Positions 1 through 10,943 of a stretch of 64,000 nt of DNA are shown here, piece by piece. The stretch comes from Taxillus chinensis (taxonomy: Eukaryota; Streptophyta; Magnoliopsida; Santalales; Loranthaceae), in NCBI GenBank assembly GCA_023512835.1, contig CM042087.1, positions 4,064,021 through 4,128,020 of the forward strand. The letters are read 5' to 3'. The notes below the pieces were generated by a model that was not told the DNA's origin, ran no database searches, and saw nothing but the letters and a program-made list of their open reading frames with translations. The position numbers were made by a program, and so were the translations under genes. Every line of letters begins with the position of its first letter. Within the stretch, counting starts at the first letter, position 1.

Positions 1-290
1 TCAATGACAAGTTTTTATGTTCCTTGCTGGATGGCTACTACTCCAAGTAGCTCCAGATGCAAGCGGATAAGAACTAGCAGTATGCTCCCCTTGAAGAACT
101 ATACGGAGAGCTACAAACTCATGAGGTCAGATTGAAATATAGTGACCGAGATGAGAAAATAGCTCGGTAACAAAAGGGGGTAGCTTTTAAAGTTACGGAA
201 TGTCTAAGCATACAGCGGGATGATGATATGGAAGAGTCAAAGAACTCTGACTCGGACATTGAAGAAGAAATAGTTCTTCTGGTCAAATCC
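1..290 (+). pseudogene. C1 gag, upstream fragment
   Basis: In the frame whose codons start at base 3, the sequence reads as a charged, Sirevirus-gag-like segment ending in an acidic stretch (GluGluGlu-Ile-Val-Leu-Leu-Val-Lys-Ser). It contains three in-frame stops (two TAG near 48 and 75, one TAA near 166). The frame stays open up to the S1 boundary and resumes in the same frame at 1709, so this is the same gag gene as the zinc-knuckle fragment downstream. The N-terminus lies outside the window. Confidence 0.7.
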
Positions 291-1703
291 TGTTGGTCAC
301 TGAGAGCTTAGAGGGAGGTGAATAGGCTCTTATCGAAACTCTTTTTGCTCGTCTCTGACCCAACACTTATCTAGTTAAAAGATAAAATCAATGCGGAAGA
401 TAACCAGATAGTGGAAATATTTTGTTTTATTATCAAGAGATAATTACAACAAAATAGAGAGGCAAATTAAAGCTTGCAAAGCTTTTTGATCTACTGTAAA
501 ACTCTCTAGCACTCTGTTTACAGATAATTCACACACTAGCCAAAATATCTCTATTAGCTCTTGTACATACATGTACGTATATTTCTTCAATTACACCTTG
601 CGCACTCTTCTTTATAAAATATACAAGTGTTACTATATATACCCTTCCGTGAAAGACATCTTTGGAACTTGTTCTTCCGAGCAACGTGTAGTATTGACTA
701 TTCCTCGGAAATTCCCTGCCTTGATTGCTGCGGATGTGGAGTTTAAGATCTTGGATTTGTGAAGCATAAGTGCCTTTGTGAGTTCCCAAGTGCAGTTAAA
801 GTTATGTCCACATATCCGTGTGATCCACGTGTAAGATGCTTTATCTTATCAATGAGTTTGTCTTACATCGGGACGCAGCGAGCTGAATACTTTGAATACG
901 AAGATGATAAGTTGAAGCAGCGTCTTCTTAATCCGTTATAAAGTTCCTTACTCCGTGTTAATGAAGCTCGGATCCTTACTCTGTATCATTGGTTGCTTAC
1001 TCCGTGTCAGTTTGATACTAGAATCCTTATTCCGTGTCAGTGCTTCCTTACTCCGTATGAACGAGAAGTCCGAAGAGCTTACTCCATATCAATGCTTCCT
1101 TCCTCCGCATGAGTTGAAAGGACAGGATGGCTTACTCCGTATTAGCGCATCCTTACTCTGCATGAGTAAGAGGTCGGATTCCTTACTCCGCATCTCTTTT
1201 CTTTACTCCGTGCGAATAAAGGACTTGGGTCCTTATTCCACACAAGTCGTTCCTTACTCCGCATGTATAAAAGACTCAGATTCCTTACTCCGTGTCTTCT
1301 TGTCCTTAGTCCGCTTGAGTGGAAGATTTAGCTTTTTATTCCGCGATAAACATCTCTTACTCTGTGTTAGTTGTAGACTAGGATTCTTATTCCACATCTA
1401 TTTGACTTAGTCCGTTCAAAGTGTTAGACGCAGAATCCTTAGTTCGTAGCTTTAAGTGTTTAGTCCGCACGAATGATCTTTATTTTGAATGAAGTGAAGA
1501 CTTGGTTATGTACCAAGTGTTTGACGACACTCACTCTTGTTTGGATCAGGATTACGTATCTTGTCCTCAAATTTGCTCTCATGAGTGAAGGTCCGGATTA
1601 AGATCATATCTTCTGCAACAACTTAAGATAAAACATGCAATGTCTCAAATCAGATTACATAGGATTTTATCCGCATCATCCAAATTCTGGGTTTGATCCA
1701 ACA
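291..1703 (-). mobile_element. S1: solo LTR of the C1/C2 Sirevirus family, reverse orientation
   Basis: It begins TGTTGGTC and ends GATCCAACA, giving TG...CA ends. It is flanked by the 5-bp duplication AATCC at 286-290 and 1704-1708. It is 1413 bp long, very close to the 1415-bp LTR of C2 at 9519-10933, and shares its landmarks throughout: start, the ACTCCGT-word region, and the end with its CATCATCCAAATTC stretch. No internal sequence or second LTR adjoins it, so it is a solo LTR left by LTR-LTR recombination. Small predicted ORFs inside it follow the word repeats and are not genes. Confidence 0.95.
925..1480. repeat. ACTCCGT word array inside LTR S1
   Basis: More than 15 imperfect copies of a short word (TTCCTTACTCCGT followed by a variable RYATGAGT-like stretch) recur at irregular spacing of roughly 25-45 bp. 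Nearly every word holds a CpG. The same array appears in C1's 3' LTR (8830-9420, opposite strand) and in C2's LTR (10150-10700). It is an internal, LTR-specific low-complexity block and not an independent satellite. Confidence 0.8.
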
Positions 1704-2389
1704 AATCCTTCGAGCGATTCTTGCGGAAAAGCAGAAAAGGATTCAGAAGAGGCCCCTCATCATCATCCAAAAGGAAGGAGCGATCGGAGTCTACTTCCCA
1801 AGATTGTTACAAATGTGGGAAACACGGTCACTGGGCCAAGGATTGTAAATCCAAATCAAAGATGGCCAATAAAAGTGATAAGGTTAAACCCCGATGCTCC
1901 ACCTCAGAAAATAGCAAGAACAAGAGGAAGGCGTTCGTCACGAAGTACGTAAGTGGTTCGGAAGAAGAGCAGGAATCCTCTGATGATGAGCCAATCGAGA
2001 AGCCAAACGTATGTCTCATGGCAAGTACTGAGATACCTTGTATCTCTGAGCTCTTGAGTAAATTAGAATTCCTTACTGCTGAACATGATCATGAAAAGAA
2101 TGAGAGACTAATAATTACTCAAATGTACAAAGATATGGATGGTCAGGCTAAACGTCTTGAATTTACTGTTGCAAGACTTGAAAAAGACATAGCTGACTTT
2201 AGGAGTAAAGAGGCTTGGTATCACGACCTAAGAGTAGAAAATCATTTGCTAAATATCAACCTAAATGGCCTAACAGTTAATCTTAAAAGACTCAAGAATG
2301 AACTTGAAAAAGAAAAAGAAATAAATCGTAAGTGGCTAAAATCGGGGGAAATAGCTTCTATGTTTAGGACTGATCCGGACGACATCTGA
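1704..2389 (+). pseudogene. C1 gag, C-terminal part with CCHC zinc knuckle
   Basis: This is the nucleocapsid part of a Ty1/copia gag. A CX2CX4HX4C knuckle (CYKCGKHGHWAKDC) lies at 1805-1846, preceded by a basic Arg/Lys/Ser stretch. It is followed by an acidic Ser/Glu region and a long charged segment of coiled-coil character up to the TGA at 2387-2389. The reading frame is continuous with the fragment before S1. Gag would form the virus-like particle and bind RNA. Given the breaks, no functional protein is expected. Confidence 0.85.
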
Positions 2390-3122
2390 GTTAAACATGG
2401 CCTTGGCTCCGAACCATCTACCTCCACACAAGCTACTGAGTGTCCCTCGAACTTCATTCCGAAACTAACCAACCTTTATCCTGTTAGTACATCTAAATCG
2501 TTGGATAGTTTCATTCCAGGTGGCACTATAGTTTATAACTGTGGAAGAGAGGCTGTTATTGCTAATCCTGAAGTAGTAGCACCTGTGCCTAACGATGAAG
2601 GGAAGGTTGCTGCAGTTAAAGCCAAAACTGTAACACCAGAAAGAAAGGAAAGGCTAAGGCTGACGCATCTAGGGCCAAGAGCGCGTCACCTAATCACAAA
2701 GGATTATGCCATAGTGAACAAAGTAGAAAACCTGTAAAACCTAAGAAACCTGTATCCCCTGTTTGTGCTCCGCATCATAGTGTCTGTTCCATCTGTAGAG
2801 AAATAGGTCATTATCACTATGAGTGTTGGAGTCTATCTGATGACTGGCTTTGTAATCAAGTTCATATTAATAAAGATCAGTTCATCAAAAAGGTTTTTCT
2901 AGCAAATCTAAATTGAAATCTCAAAGGAGTAACTCTCCCAAGAAAACCCAAATAAAAGAAGCAACTAACACTAACAAAGTAAAGTCAACTTGGAAAGTTA
3001 AAGTTCCTAACAAAGCGAAATCCGGAACTGTTGACATTGTTATTGTTTCTCCTAACCGCCCGAAGCATGTTTGGGCACCAAAAGTGTAATTTGTTGTCTT
3101 GCAGGAGCATCTCTGAAATTCA
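2390..3122 (+). pseudogene. C1 gag-protease spacer with second zinc knuckle
   Basis: Short open segments in shifting frames (for example 2501-2737) join gag to the protease. A second CX2CX4HX4C motif (CSICREIGHYHYEC) lies at 2785-2826. Two spaced knuckles are a feature I associate with Sirevirus gag. Lys-rich stretches follow to about 3090. Frameshifts separate this part from both neighbours, so it can only be read as decayed gag-pol. Confidence 0.65.
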
Positions 3123-3485
3123 TTGCCAAACCACTTGAAGTCAAAGATCAATCAAAGCAAGTGGATACTCAATAGCAGATGCTCCGAACATATGACGGGT
3201 GATAAGTGTCTACTCGTAGAAGTTGCTGACAAAGGAGGCCCATCCGTATCATATGGCGACAACAGTAAAGGTAAGACTATGGGGTATGGCACTTTAACTA
3301 ACGGTTGTGTATCAATTACTAAGGTTGCACTAGTTGAAGGTTTGAAGCATAATTTGCTGAGTGTCAGTAATTTATGTGACAAAGGATTTACTATTTCCTT
3401 TATGTCCAACACCTACATAGTTAGGGAAAATTTATCCGAAGATATTAAGTTATCTGGATTAAGAGATGGGGACCTTAAGAAATAA
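3123..3485 (+). pseudogene. C1 aspartic protease (catalytic residue lost)
   Basis: The stretch WILNSRCSEHMTGD aligns by eye with the copia protease signature WILDSGCSxHMTGD. The catalytic Asp reads Asn and the following Gly position reads Arg, so the enzyme would be dead. The downstream copia-type block (the GLKHNLLSVSNLC segment, about residues 75-87) is well preserved. Known role of the family: processing of the gag-pol polyprotein. The segment ends with TAA at 3483. Confidence 0.85.
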
Positions 3486-4577
3486 TTCCTCTGACCCTAT
3501 ATGTTTCCTCATTACAACATCAAATGAAGAAAGTTGGCTATGACACAAGCGTTGCTCTCATTTAAATTTTAAAACTTTGTCTAAACTAGCATCGCTTGAC
3601 TTGGTCAATGGTCTGCCCAAACATAAATACTCCAGAGATTTACTTTGTCGAGAATGCCAACTTGGAAAGAAGACCAAGCATAGCTTTAAGAGCAAATTAG
3701 TTAATTCAATAACTGCTCCGTTGCAACTTCTTCATATGGACCTCTGTGGTCCCATTTCTATTGCTTCTCTTGCTGGTGTGAGATATACCCTTGTGGTTAT
3801 CGATGACTTCACCAGGTATACATGGGTGATGTTCCTGAAATCGAAGGATCAAACCTTTGAACATCTTATAGATCTCTTCAACTAGATAAGCAATTCACAG
3901 GGATTGAGCATTAAATGCATCAGGAGTGATCATGATACGGAATTTGACTTTTCAGATATGAGATCATATTGTTCTGAACAGGGCATTCAACACGACTTCT
4001 CTGCGCCCAGGACTCCACAACAAAATGGAGTTGCTAAGTGTAAGAATCGCACTTTAGTCAAAGTCGGTAGATCAATGTTAGCAGGGGCAAGGCTTCCTCT
4101 CAGTCTATGGGTTGAAGCTATGTCTACGGCATGCTATGTTCAGAACAGAACTCTTATCAATAGGGTTACCATGAAAACACCCTATGAGATGTGGAGAGGC
4201 AGGAAGCCATCAATTTCTCATTTCAAAGCTTTTGGGTGTGCTTGCTACATGTTAAACAATGGCAAAGAGGCCCAGAGTAAATTTGAGCCAAAATCAATGA
4301 AGGGATCTTTGTCAGATACTTGTTACACAGCTATGCTTATCGCATCTTTAATAAAAAACGTTTAACAGTTGAAGAATCTATCCATGTTGATTTTGATGAA
4401 GCTAATCTTGACTGGTCAAGTGTAGGATCTTCAAATCCAAATGTGCGGGATCATACAGACACGATTGACTATTCAGAGCTCGAACATGTTCCTGCCACTA
4501 TTACTGATGAATCACCAAGCACTAGTGGAGCAAGAAGAAATGCTACTCATGATGCTTCCGAAGATTTGGACTCATGA
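3486..4577 (+). pseudogene. C1 integrase (broken; catalytic Glu changed)
   Basis: Three open segments (3577-3885, 3904-4365, 4320-4577) hold the pre-integrase zinc region (CRECQLGKK), the first catalytic Asp in HMDLCGP near 3739, the second in IRSDHDTEF, and the TPQQNG block. The third acidic residue, normally Glu in the ERKNRT block, reads Lys (KCKNRT). An in-frame TAG at about 3883 and a frameshift near 4330 break it further. The last segment has the typical post-integrase stretch TVEESIHVDFDE. Confidence 0.85.
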
Positions 4578-4940
4578 CTTCCACTTAACTCCAGACTAAT
4601 TATTACAGACATCCATAACTCCTGAGAACCCTCTAGTCCGTCCAGACCAGTTAATACTGAAAGTCACAGTGCCGAAGAACCTCAAAGTACTTATGGAACT
4701 ATTCATCATACGGATATAACTAGCCCGAAAGAAGCTCAACCAGCCGATGTATATGATCCACCCGATCTAGCAAAGCTTCAAATCACTGACTATTCACCAC
4801 CACTTGCGCTGAACTATAGGTGGACTCGAAACTACCCATCAAATCAAGTGATTGGTGATCCTACTATTGGAGTTAGAACAAGGGCAGCCATCTCCAATCT
4901 GTGCCTCTACTCGTGTTTTCTATCACAGATAAAGCCATAG
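4578..4940 (+). pseudogene. C1 integrase-reverse transcriptase linker
   Basis: This stop-containing stretch corresponds to the acidic Ser/Pro-rich linker between integrase and reverse transcriptase. The same words (SPPLALNYRWTRN, GVRTRAA) are readable in the C2 copy on the minus strand around 60000-60230, which supports pol origin and not an insertion. Confidence 0.6.
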
Positions 4941-5640
4941 GTGGTGGATGAAGCCCTTCAGGACTCAAACTGGATAGACGCTATGCAAGAAGAGCTTAAT
5001 CAGTTCAAAAGGAATGAAGTGTGGACACTCGTACCAAGGCCAAGGTCGCAACAAGTCATTGGAGTTAAATGGGTGTTCCGGAACAAATTAGACACTAATA
5101 GAATAGTAATCCGAAACAAAGCTCTACTGGTAGCCAAAGGATATCGTCAAGAAGAAGGCATTGATTATGACGAAACCTTTGCTCCAGTAGCTAGACTTGA
5201 AGCGATCTGAATGTTCCTGGCGTATGCATTATATGAAAACTTCACAGTTTATCAAATCGACGTCAAGAGCACTTTTCTTAATGGAGATCTTCAAGAGGAG
5301 GTTTATGTTGAACAACCTCTGGGATTCGTTGAACCAAGGCTAAACATATGGTGTATAAACTATGGAAAGCCTTGTACAGATTGAAGCAAGCTCCAAGAGC
5401 TTGGTACGACACACTGTCAGAATTCTTGCTCAAATACAACTTCAGAAAAGGAAAGATAGACACCACATTATTCCTACTGAAAGAGAAGGGTCATTCTCTG
5501 ATCGTACAAATTTATGTGAATGACATCATTTTCGGATCATCTAATCCGAAGCTTTGGGAAGAGTTCGTAAAGTTGATGACTGGCAAGTTTGAAATGAGCA
5601 TGATGGGAGAATTATCGTACTTCCTTGGCATTGAAGTTAA
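4941..5640 (+). pseudogene. C1 reverse transcriptase (YVND in place of YVDD)
   Basis: It contains the copia RT start ([18 protein letters not shown]), the KWVFRNKLD and [11 protein letters not shown] blocks, [10 protein letters not shown], and the active site. The active site at 5513-5524 reads YVND, losing one of the two catalytic Asp residues. A TGA at about 5208 and a frameshift near 5340 divide it. The C2 copy on the opposite strand (59275-59962) keeps YVDD, so C1 has decayed from a functional ancestor. Confidence 0.9.
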
Positions 5641-6448
5641 ACAAATGAAGGATGAAATCTTCATCATACACACGGGACTTAATCAAGAAGTTTGGAATGC
5701 AAAACTCAACTCCCGTGAAGACTCCTATGCCAGTTAGTGCCAAGTTAGATCCCGATCTTAACGTAGAATCAGTAAATGTGACTGAATACAGAGGTATGAT
5801 AGGATCATTGTTGTATCTGATAGCAAGTCGCTCGGATATCATGTTCGCAACCTGTATATGTGCAAGATATCAGGCGAATCCTAAAGAGTCACACATGTTT
5901 CATGTCAAACGGATACTGCGATATTTTAAAGGGACTGTGAATTTGGGACTTTGGTATCCAAAGGAGTGCAACTTCTCTTTATCCGGATATTCAGATTCAG
6001 ATTTTGCCGGGTGTCGCATAAATAGGAAGAGCACTAGTGGTACTTGTCAGTTCCTTGGAAACAGACTGATTTCATGGTTCAGTAAGAAGCAAAATTCTAT
6101 ATCAACCTCTACTGCTGAGGCGGAATACATAGCTGCTGGGAGTTGCTGACACAGCTTCTCTGGATGCAAAGTCCGCTTACTGACTACGGTTTCAACATGA
6201 CATCTGTTCTACTATACTGCGACAACACCAGTGCGATTGCCATCAACAACAATCCTGTCATGCACCCAAAGACAAAGCACATTGAAGTCAGGTATCATTT
6301 CATCCGAGATCATATTCTGAAAAAGCATATATCTCTCGAACATGTTGCTACGGATGATCAACTCACAGACATACTCACCAAGCCCCTACCTGATGCAAAA
6401 GTTTTTAAACTACTCCTCAAATTAGGTATGCTTGACCTTTCTGCATAG
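5641..6448 (+). pseudogene. C1 RNase H and pol C-terminus
   Basis: The sequence runs in two frames (5652-6149, 6143-6448). It holds the conserved block TEYRGMIGSLLYL, the RNase H acidic stretch (GYSDSDFAGCR), STAEAEYIAAGSC, LYCDNTSAI and the end block DILTKPLPDAKVF. The first frame ends in TGA at 6147-6149, where relatives have Cys-Cys-Ala. The stop at 6446-6448 is the natural end of pol, because the same terminus is seen in C2. Confidence 0.88.
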
Positions 6449-7800
6449 TTTCTAATTTATTCGTCCAACAGTATCTCTTTCAAAACATGCATCACGTTTT
6501 ATGATAGGCGTTAGACACTTACTGTACTTCATGCGGATCATCTTTACTTGTGTCATGCATTATGTTTCTGATAATATTCCCATACTTTCATTTTGGGAGG
6601 ATGCTTGCGTTTCCAAACTAAAGTCGCTTACACTAACATAATTGAAGATATATGAATAAAACCTCCCTAGGATTTCATGATTCCAGTTTTCATTTATCAC
6701 CACATGTTCAATGCTTTTTCATATTGATTGCACTATTAACACGCTTGGTTGAAGAAATGAAATGGGTTAGCTCGGAATGCCTGGTGGATGAAAACACAGT
6801 TGCAGTCTGCTCAGCTTCTGAAGTGGAGTTTCCTAAAAGATAGATAGTAATTTCTCATGATCTAAATTATTAAGCAGGAAATGTCCATCGAGAGGATCGC
6901 ATGATCTAAGGGGAAGAAAATGCTTTATCTATTACCCAAGTAATACCCCCCTTATATGTCTCATGACATCTTACCTGGCTATCTATCTGAGGGAGAGTCT
7001 ATCACTGAGAGGATTGCACGATCTAAGGCGGAGCAAAAGCTTCATTTATTACTTAAGTAATGATCCTCTGATATGTCTTGGATGCTCTTCCCTCTAAACT
7101 CTCACTTTTGGATCTGACTAGGCATGCATTGTTGAATCGAAGTGGCATGATTGGATGTTTTTGCTTCTTCAACTGTACATTTTAATCTGATAATCAATTG
7201 ATTGCTATTGGCATGTGTTCTCTAATCCATTCTCACTCATGAACCTTAAGTTGGGCAAATCATATAGATTTAATAAATCTTGCCTACGTCTTTCAGCATG
7301 AAGGTTTTGCTATGTTGACCAATATGAACTTATGTGTTTGTTATCTGTCATATGAATTGATTTCAGTAAAAATGATTCTTAACTCGTATGTATGTGTCTC
7401 TCGCATTCATTTTTAATGCATAAGTTCTAATTGTTTTTCATTAGTTCGGATTATGCTGAATTTTCCTTATTTATTTTATATCCGTACTAATCCCAACTTG
7501 TCAAGTCTTCTGTTCTTTTAGTTTATCTTTGTGAAGCTATAGGTTCAGATTGACTTTGCATTTTCACTGCTGTATGTCTTGTCAGATGTCTTGGATTTGA
7601 AGTGTTGTGGTACTTCTTTTCTATTCGACTTCCAAACAGCAAAGGTATCAACTCCACTCTCGTTTAAGCACCTGTTTCATATGGACTCCGTCTATTTTTC
7701 ATCCGGATATTCTTCTATGGATTATCTTTACTCTGGATGAATGTCGGTTCAATTCCTCCTGACTCTTAGAACTCTCAAATCGCAATAAGCAAAGTATCAT
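6449..7800 (+). other. C1 post-pol untranslated spacer with duplicated hairpin module
   Basis: I find no credible ORF here. A module of about 115 bp occurs twice: copy 1 from about 6891 and copy 2 from about 7007. Each starts with GAGAGGATYGCAYGATCTAAGG-like sequence, then a purine stretch, then the near-palindrome ATTACYYAAGTAAT. C2 carries the same pair in its matching spacer (16590-16800, minus strand). Conservation between two family members suggests a cis-acting RNA or DNA role between pol and the env-like ORF. Confidence 0.6.
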
Positions 7801-8640
7801 CTTACATCGCGTATTTTTGAGGAGGACATGATCGTCTGCACAGCCACTATCCCCGACAATGATCACCAGGTGTATTACACTCACCATACCAACACCCTGG
7901 AGGACATAATCGTCTGGAACTTGCACCACGGCTTCCTGTTACCTCTGGACCGGCCCATGACTCACGGGTTTCTTCCCTTGCTGTGGCCGGGTTCTCTTCT
8001 CCTACTGCTGCCATTCCCGTTATTGACCTCTTTGGTCAAACTGGATCTGATGCCCCGGATGCCTCTGATGCTCCGGATGGTCCCTTTGCTGCTGATGATG
8101 ACCAACCCCCTTCTCTAGCTAATGACTCTTCTGCCCAACGCACTCCTGCCCCTCTTCATGCGGGGGAGTCCTCTAAAGCCCCGGAGTTTGTGCTTGGACA
8201 TGCCTCGTCTGGCATGGTTCACTTCGACGCTGTAATCTCTACACAGCTGGACTGCCACGCCCAAGCCCAGAGCGCCCAAATTGCTTTGCTGCTATCGCCG
8301 TTAAAGTTAATGCCCTCGGCGCCTAATTGACTCTTCCATTGAGCAGAAGATGAATCTCATCACCTCTACCGTGCACTCACTGTCTACCTCTTTTTTCGGA
8401 CTTGGCGCACACAATGGCTCGTTCTCCTGCCACTCCCTGGCGATCTGCCAAAACAGGGGAGAGAGTGCTATCTGATTCTACTGTAACTTCCTCCGGTCCT
8501 GCTGATAAGTAGCCTGCAGCTACATTTCTTCCAGGAGTTCCTATCCCAAAACGCAGCCGCTTCTCTATTAGGAAATTATCTTTATTTTTATATTTTATCT
8601 TTTTGCTTCACTTACCAGATCAGATTACAAAGGGTTTTGG
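7801..8640 (+). pseudogene. C1 post-pol env-like ORF remnant, C-terminally deleted
   Basis: Segments in more than one frame (7828-8118, 7983-8330 and an unlisted stretch to about 8580) match the C2 env-like ORF. Shared words include IIVWNL, LGHASSGMVHFD, LDCHAQAQSAQI and PIPKRSRFS. An Asp/Pro/Ala-rich region precedes a heptad-like Gln/Ala coiled coil. After about 8580 the match stops and AT-rich sequence leads to the purine tract, so the C-terminal third present in C2 (11470-11800) is deleted here. Function of this ORF class is not established. Confidence 0.7.
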
Positions 8641-8650
8641 CATATCCATA

Positions 8651-8661
8651 TTGGGGGAGAT
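8651..8661 (+). promoter_or_regulatory. C1 polypurine tract
   Basis: TTGGGGGAGAT directly precedes the TGTTGGATC start of the 3' LTR. It is the expected primer site for plus-strand DNA synthesis. C2 has the same tract in reverse at 10934-10943. Confidence 0.85.
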
Positions 8662-9518
8662 TGTTGGATCAAGCCCAGAATTTGGATAATACGGATAAAA
8701 CCCTATGTAATTTGATTTGAGACCTTGTATGTTTATTCTTTGTTGTTGTAGAAGATATTTTCTTCATACCGAATAAGGATCACTCATGCGGACCAAATGC
8801 TTCAAGTTACGGACTAGGAAATCCGCATCTTAGACTTTAAATGGACTAAGTTAAATACATGCGGAATAAGAATCCCATTCTGCATCTCGTACGGAGTAAG
8901 AGAGAACAGTCACGAAATAAAAAGCTAAGTCTTCAACTCAAGCGGACTAAGGACAAGAAGACACGAGTAAGAAACCCGAGTCTTTCATTCATGCGGAGTA
9001 AGGAACGACTTGTGTGGAATAATGACCCAAGTCCTTTATTCGGACGGAGTAAGGAAAAGAGATGCGGAGTAAGGAATTCGAGTCTCTCATTCATGCAGAG
9101 TAAGGAACGACTTGTGCGGAATAAGGACCCAAGTCCTTTATTCGCACGGAGTAAGGGAAAGAGATGCGGAGTAAAGAATCCGAACCTTTTACTCATACGG
9201 AGTAAGGATGCGCTGATACGGAGTAAGCCATCCGGACCTTTTAACTCGTGCGGATTAAAGGACTCATGCGGAGAATCTCATTCATACGGAGTAAGGAAGC
9301 GCTGATAGGGGGTAAGCTCTCCGAACTTCTCATTCATACGGAGTAAGGAAGCGCTGACACGAAATAAGGATTCCAGTATCAACCTAACACAGAGTAAGGA
9401 ACTCTACGACGGATTAAGAAGATGCTACTTCAACTTATTAGCTTCACACTCAAAGTCGTCAGCTTGCTGTGTCCTGATGTAAGACAAACTCGTTGAAAAC
9501 CTAAATCATCTTACACGT
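8662..9518 (+). mobile_element. C1 3' LTR, truncated by C2
   Basis: It starts TGTTGGATCAAGC, the usual start of Sirevirus-type LTRs. It carries the CGGAGTAAGGA words (8830-9420) and ends abruptly at CACGT (9514-9518), where the reverse-oriented C2 LTR begins. Compared with the intact 1413-bp LTR S1, about 850 bp are present. If C2 inserted here, the missing remainder and a CACGT duplication should lie beyond the right edge of the window. Confidence 0.9.
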
Positions 9519-10933
9519 TGTTGGTCCCTTGGAGCCTAGAGGGGGGGGGGGGTTGAATAGGCTCTTATCGAAACTCCTTTTTTAACTCTTTCGCACAATA
9601 CCTATCTGGTTAAGAGATAGAATCAATGTGGAAAGTAACCAGATAGTGGAAGTATTTTGTTTTATTATCAAAATGATAAGTACAACAAAATGGATGTAGA
9701 TTAAAGCTTAAGGAGCATTTAGATCTACCAACAACTCTCTAACACTCTGTTTACAATGTACTCATACACTAGCCTCTATGATCTACTTAAGCTCTTTTTC
9801 ATTCACTCGTCCTTTTCTACGATATACAAGGTTTACATAATATATATAACACATCCTTGAGAGACAATCTTGGAACTTGATGTTCCGGGCTATGTACACA
9901 ATTACTGTTCCTCGGAATCCTCTCTATCTGAAGTACTACGGATGTGGAGCTCAATGTCTTGGGTTTGCAAAACACAAATGCGTTTGTGAGTTCCCAAGTT
10001 CAGTCTAAGTTATGTCCACATATCCGGATGATCCACGTGTAAGATGCTTTAGGTTCTCAACGAGTTTGTCTTACATCGGGAAGCAGCGAGCCGGTGACTT
10101 TAAATATGAAGAGATAAGTTGAAGCAACATCATCTTAAATCCGGTGTAAGGTTCCTTACTTCGTGTTAAACTGAGCTCAGATCCTTACTCCATAGCAATG
10201 ATTGCTTAATGTATCAATTTAGAATTGGAATTTTATTTCGAGTAAGCGCTTCTTTACTCCGTATGAATGAGAAGGTCGGAGTGCTTACTCCGCATCAGCG
10301 TTTCCTTACTTCGCATCTTGTTTCCTTACTCTACATGAGTTAAATGAACGAATGGCTTACTCCGTATCAGCACATCCTTAATCCACAAGAGTAATAGGTT
10401 TGGATTCCTTACTCCGTAACAAATTTCCTTACTCTGTACGAAATAAAGACTCGGGTCCTTATTCCGCATAAGTCATTCCTTACTCCGCATGTATAGAATG
10501 CTTCGGATTTCTTACTCCGTGATTCTTTTCCTTAGTCCGCTTGAGTGGAAGACTTAGCCTTTTTACTCCGCAATAACTGTGACTTTCTCCATGCAACTTA
10601 TAGACTAGGATTCTTACTCCGCATCTATTGACTTAGTCCATTTTAAAGTATTAGGCGCAGACTCCTTAGTTCGTAGCTTTTAACTCATTAGTCTGCACGT
10701 ATGATCCTTATTCCGTATGAAGTGAAGACTTGGTTATGTACCAAGTTTTTGACAACGCACACTCTCATCCGGATCAACATTGTGTATCTCGTCCTTAGCT
10801 TTCTCTCTCACGAGTGTAGGTCCAGATTAAGTTCATATCTTCTGCATTAACTTAAAAATGAAACAACAAAAGTCTCATATCAAATTACATGGGGTTTTAT
10901 TTGCATCATCCAAATTCTGAGCTTGATCCAACA
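9519..10933 (-). mobile_element. C2 3' LTR
   Basis: TGTTGGTC...GATCCAACA, 1415 bp, matching S1 along its full length with the same word array (10150-10700). A run of G lies at about 9541-9552. The internal side is the reversed purine tract at 10934. No TATA box stood out clearly to me. Confidence 0.93.
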
Positions 10934-10943
10934 ATCTCCCCCA
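10934..10943 (-). promoter_or_regulatory. C2 polypurine tract
   Basis: On the minus strand this reads TGGGGGAGAT immediately before the LTR start, matching the tract of C1. Confidence 0.85.

Larger units (their letters stand above)
1..9518 (+). mobile_element. C1: decayed Sirevirus/Maximus-like Ty1/copia element, 5' end outside window
   Basis: The order gag, protease, integrase, reverse transcriptase, RNase H is the Ty1/copia order. The long spacer with an additional ORF between pol and the 3' LTR is the Sirevirus plan. The 5' LTR and primer site lie upstream of base 1. The 3' LTR begins at 8662 after a purine tract and is cut at 9518, where C2 starts. Solo LTR S1 interrupts gag. Several frameshifts and stops and loss of catalytic residues make this an old, immobile copy. 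It is the outermost element of the nest. Confidence 0.93.
8662..10933. repeat. Head-to-head LTR inverted repeat (C1 3' LTR against C2 LTR)
   Basis: The C1 LTR (8662-9518, +) and the matching part of the C2 LTR (about 10036-10933, -) are reverse complements of the same family and are separated by about 520 bp. A transcript crossing both would fold into an imperfect stem of roughly 850 bp. Confidence 0.8.

Noticed and set aside
955..1410. 151-codon plus-strand open frame
   Set aside because: It lies wholly inside solo LTR S1 and follows the ACTCCGT word array. The repeated Leu-Arg-Ile/Ser peptide is a by-product of the words; the same happens at 8859-9305.
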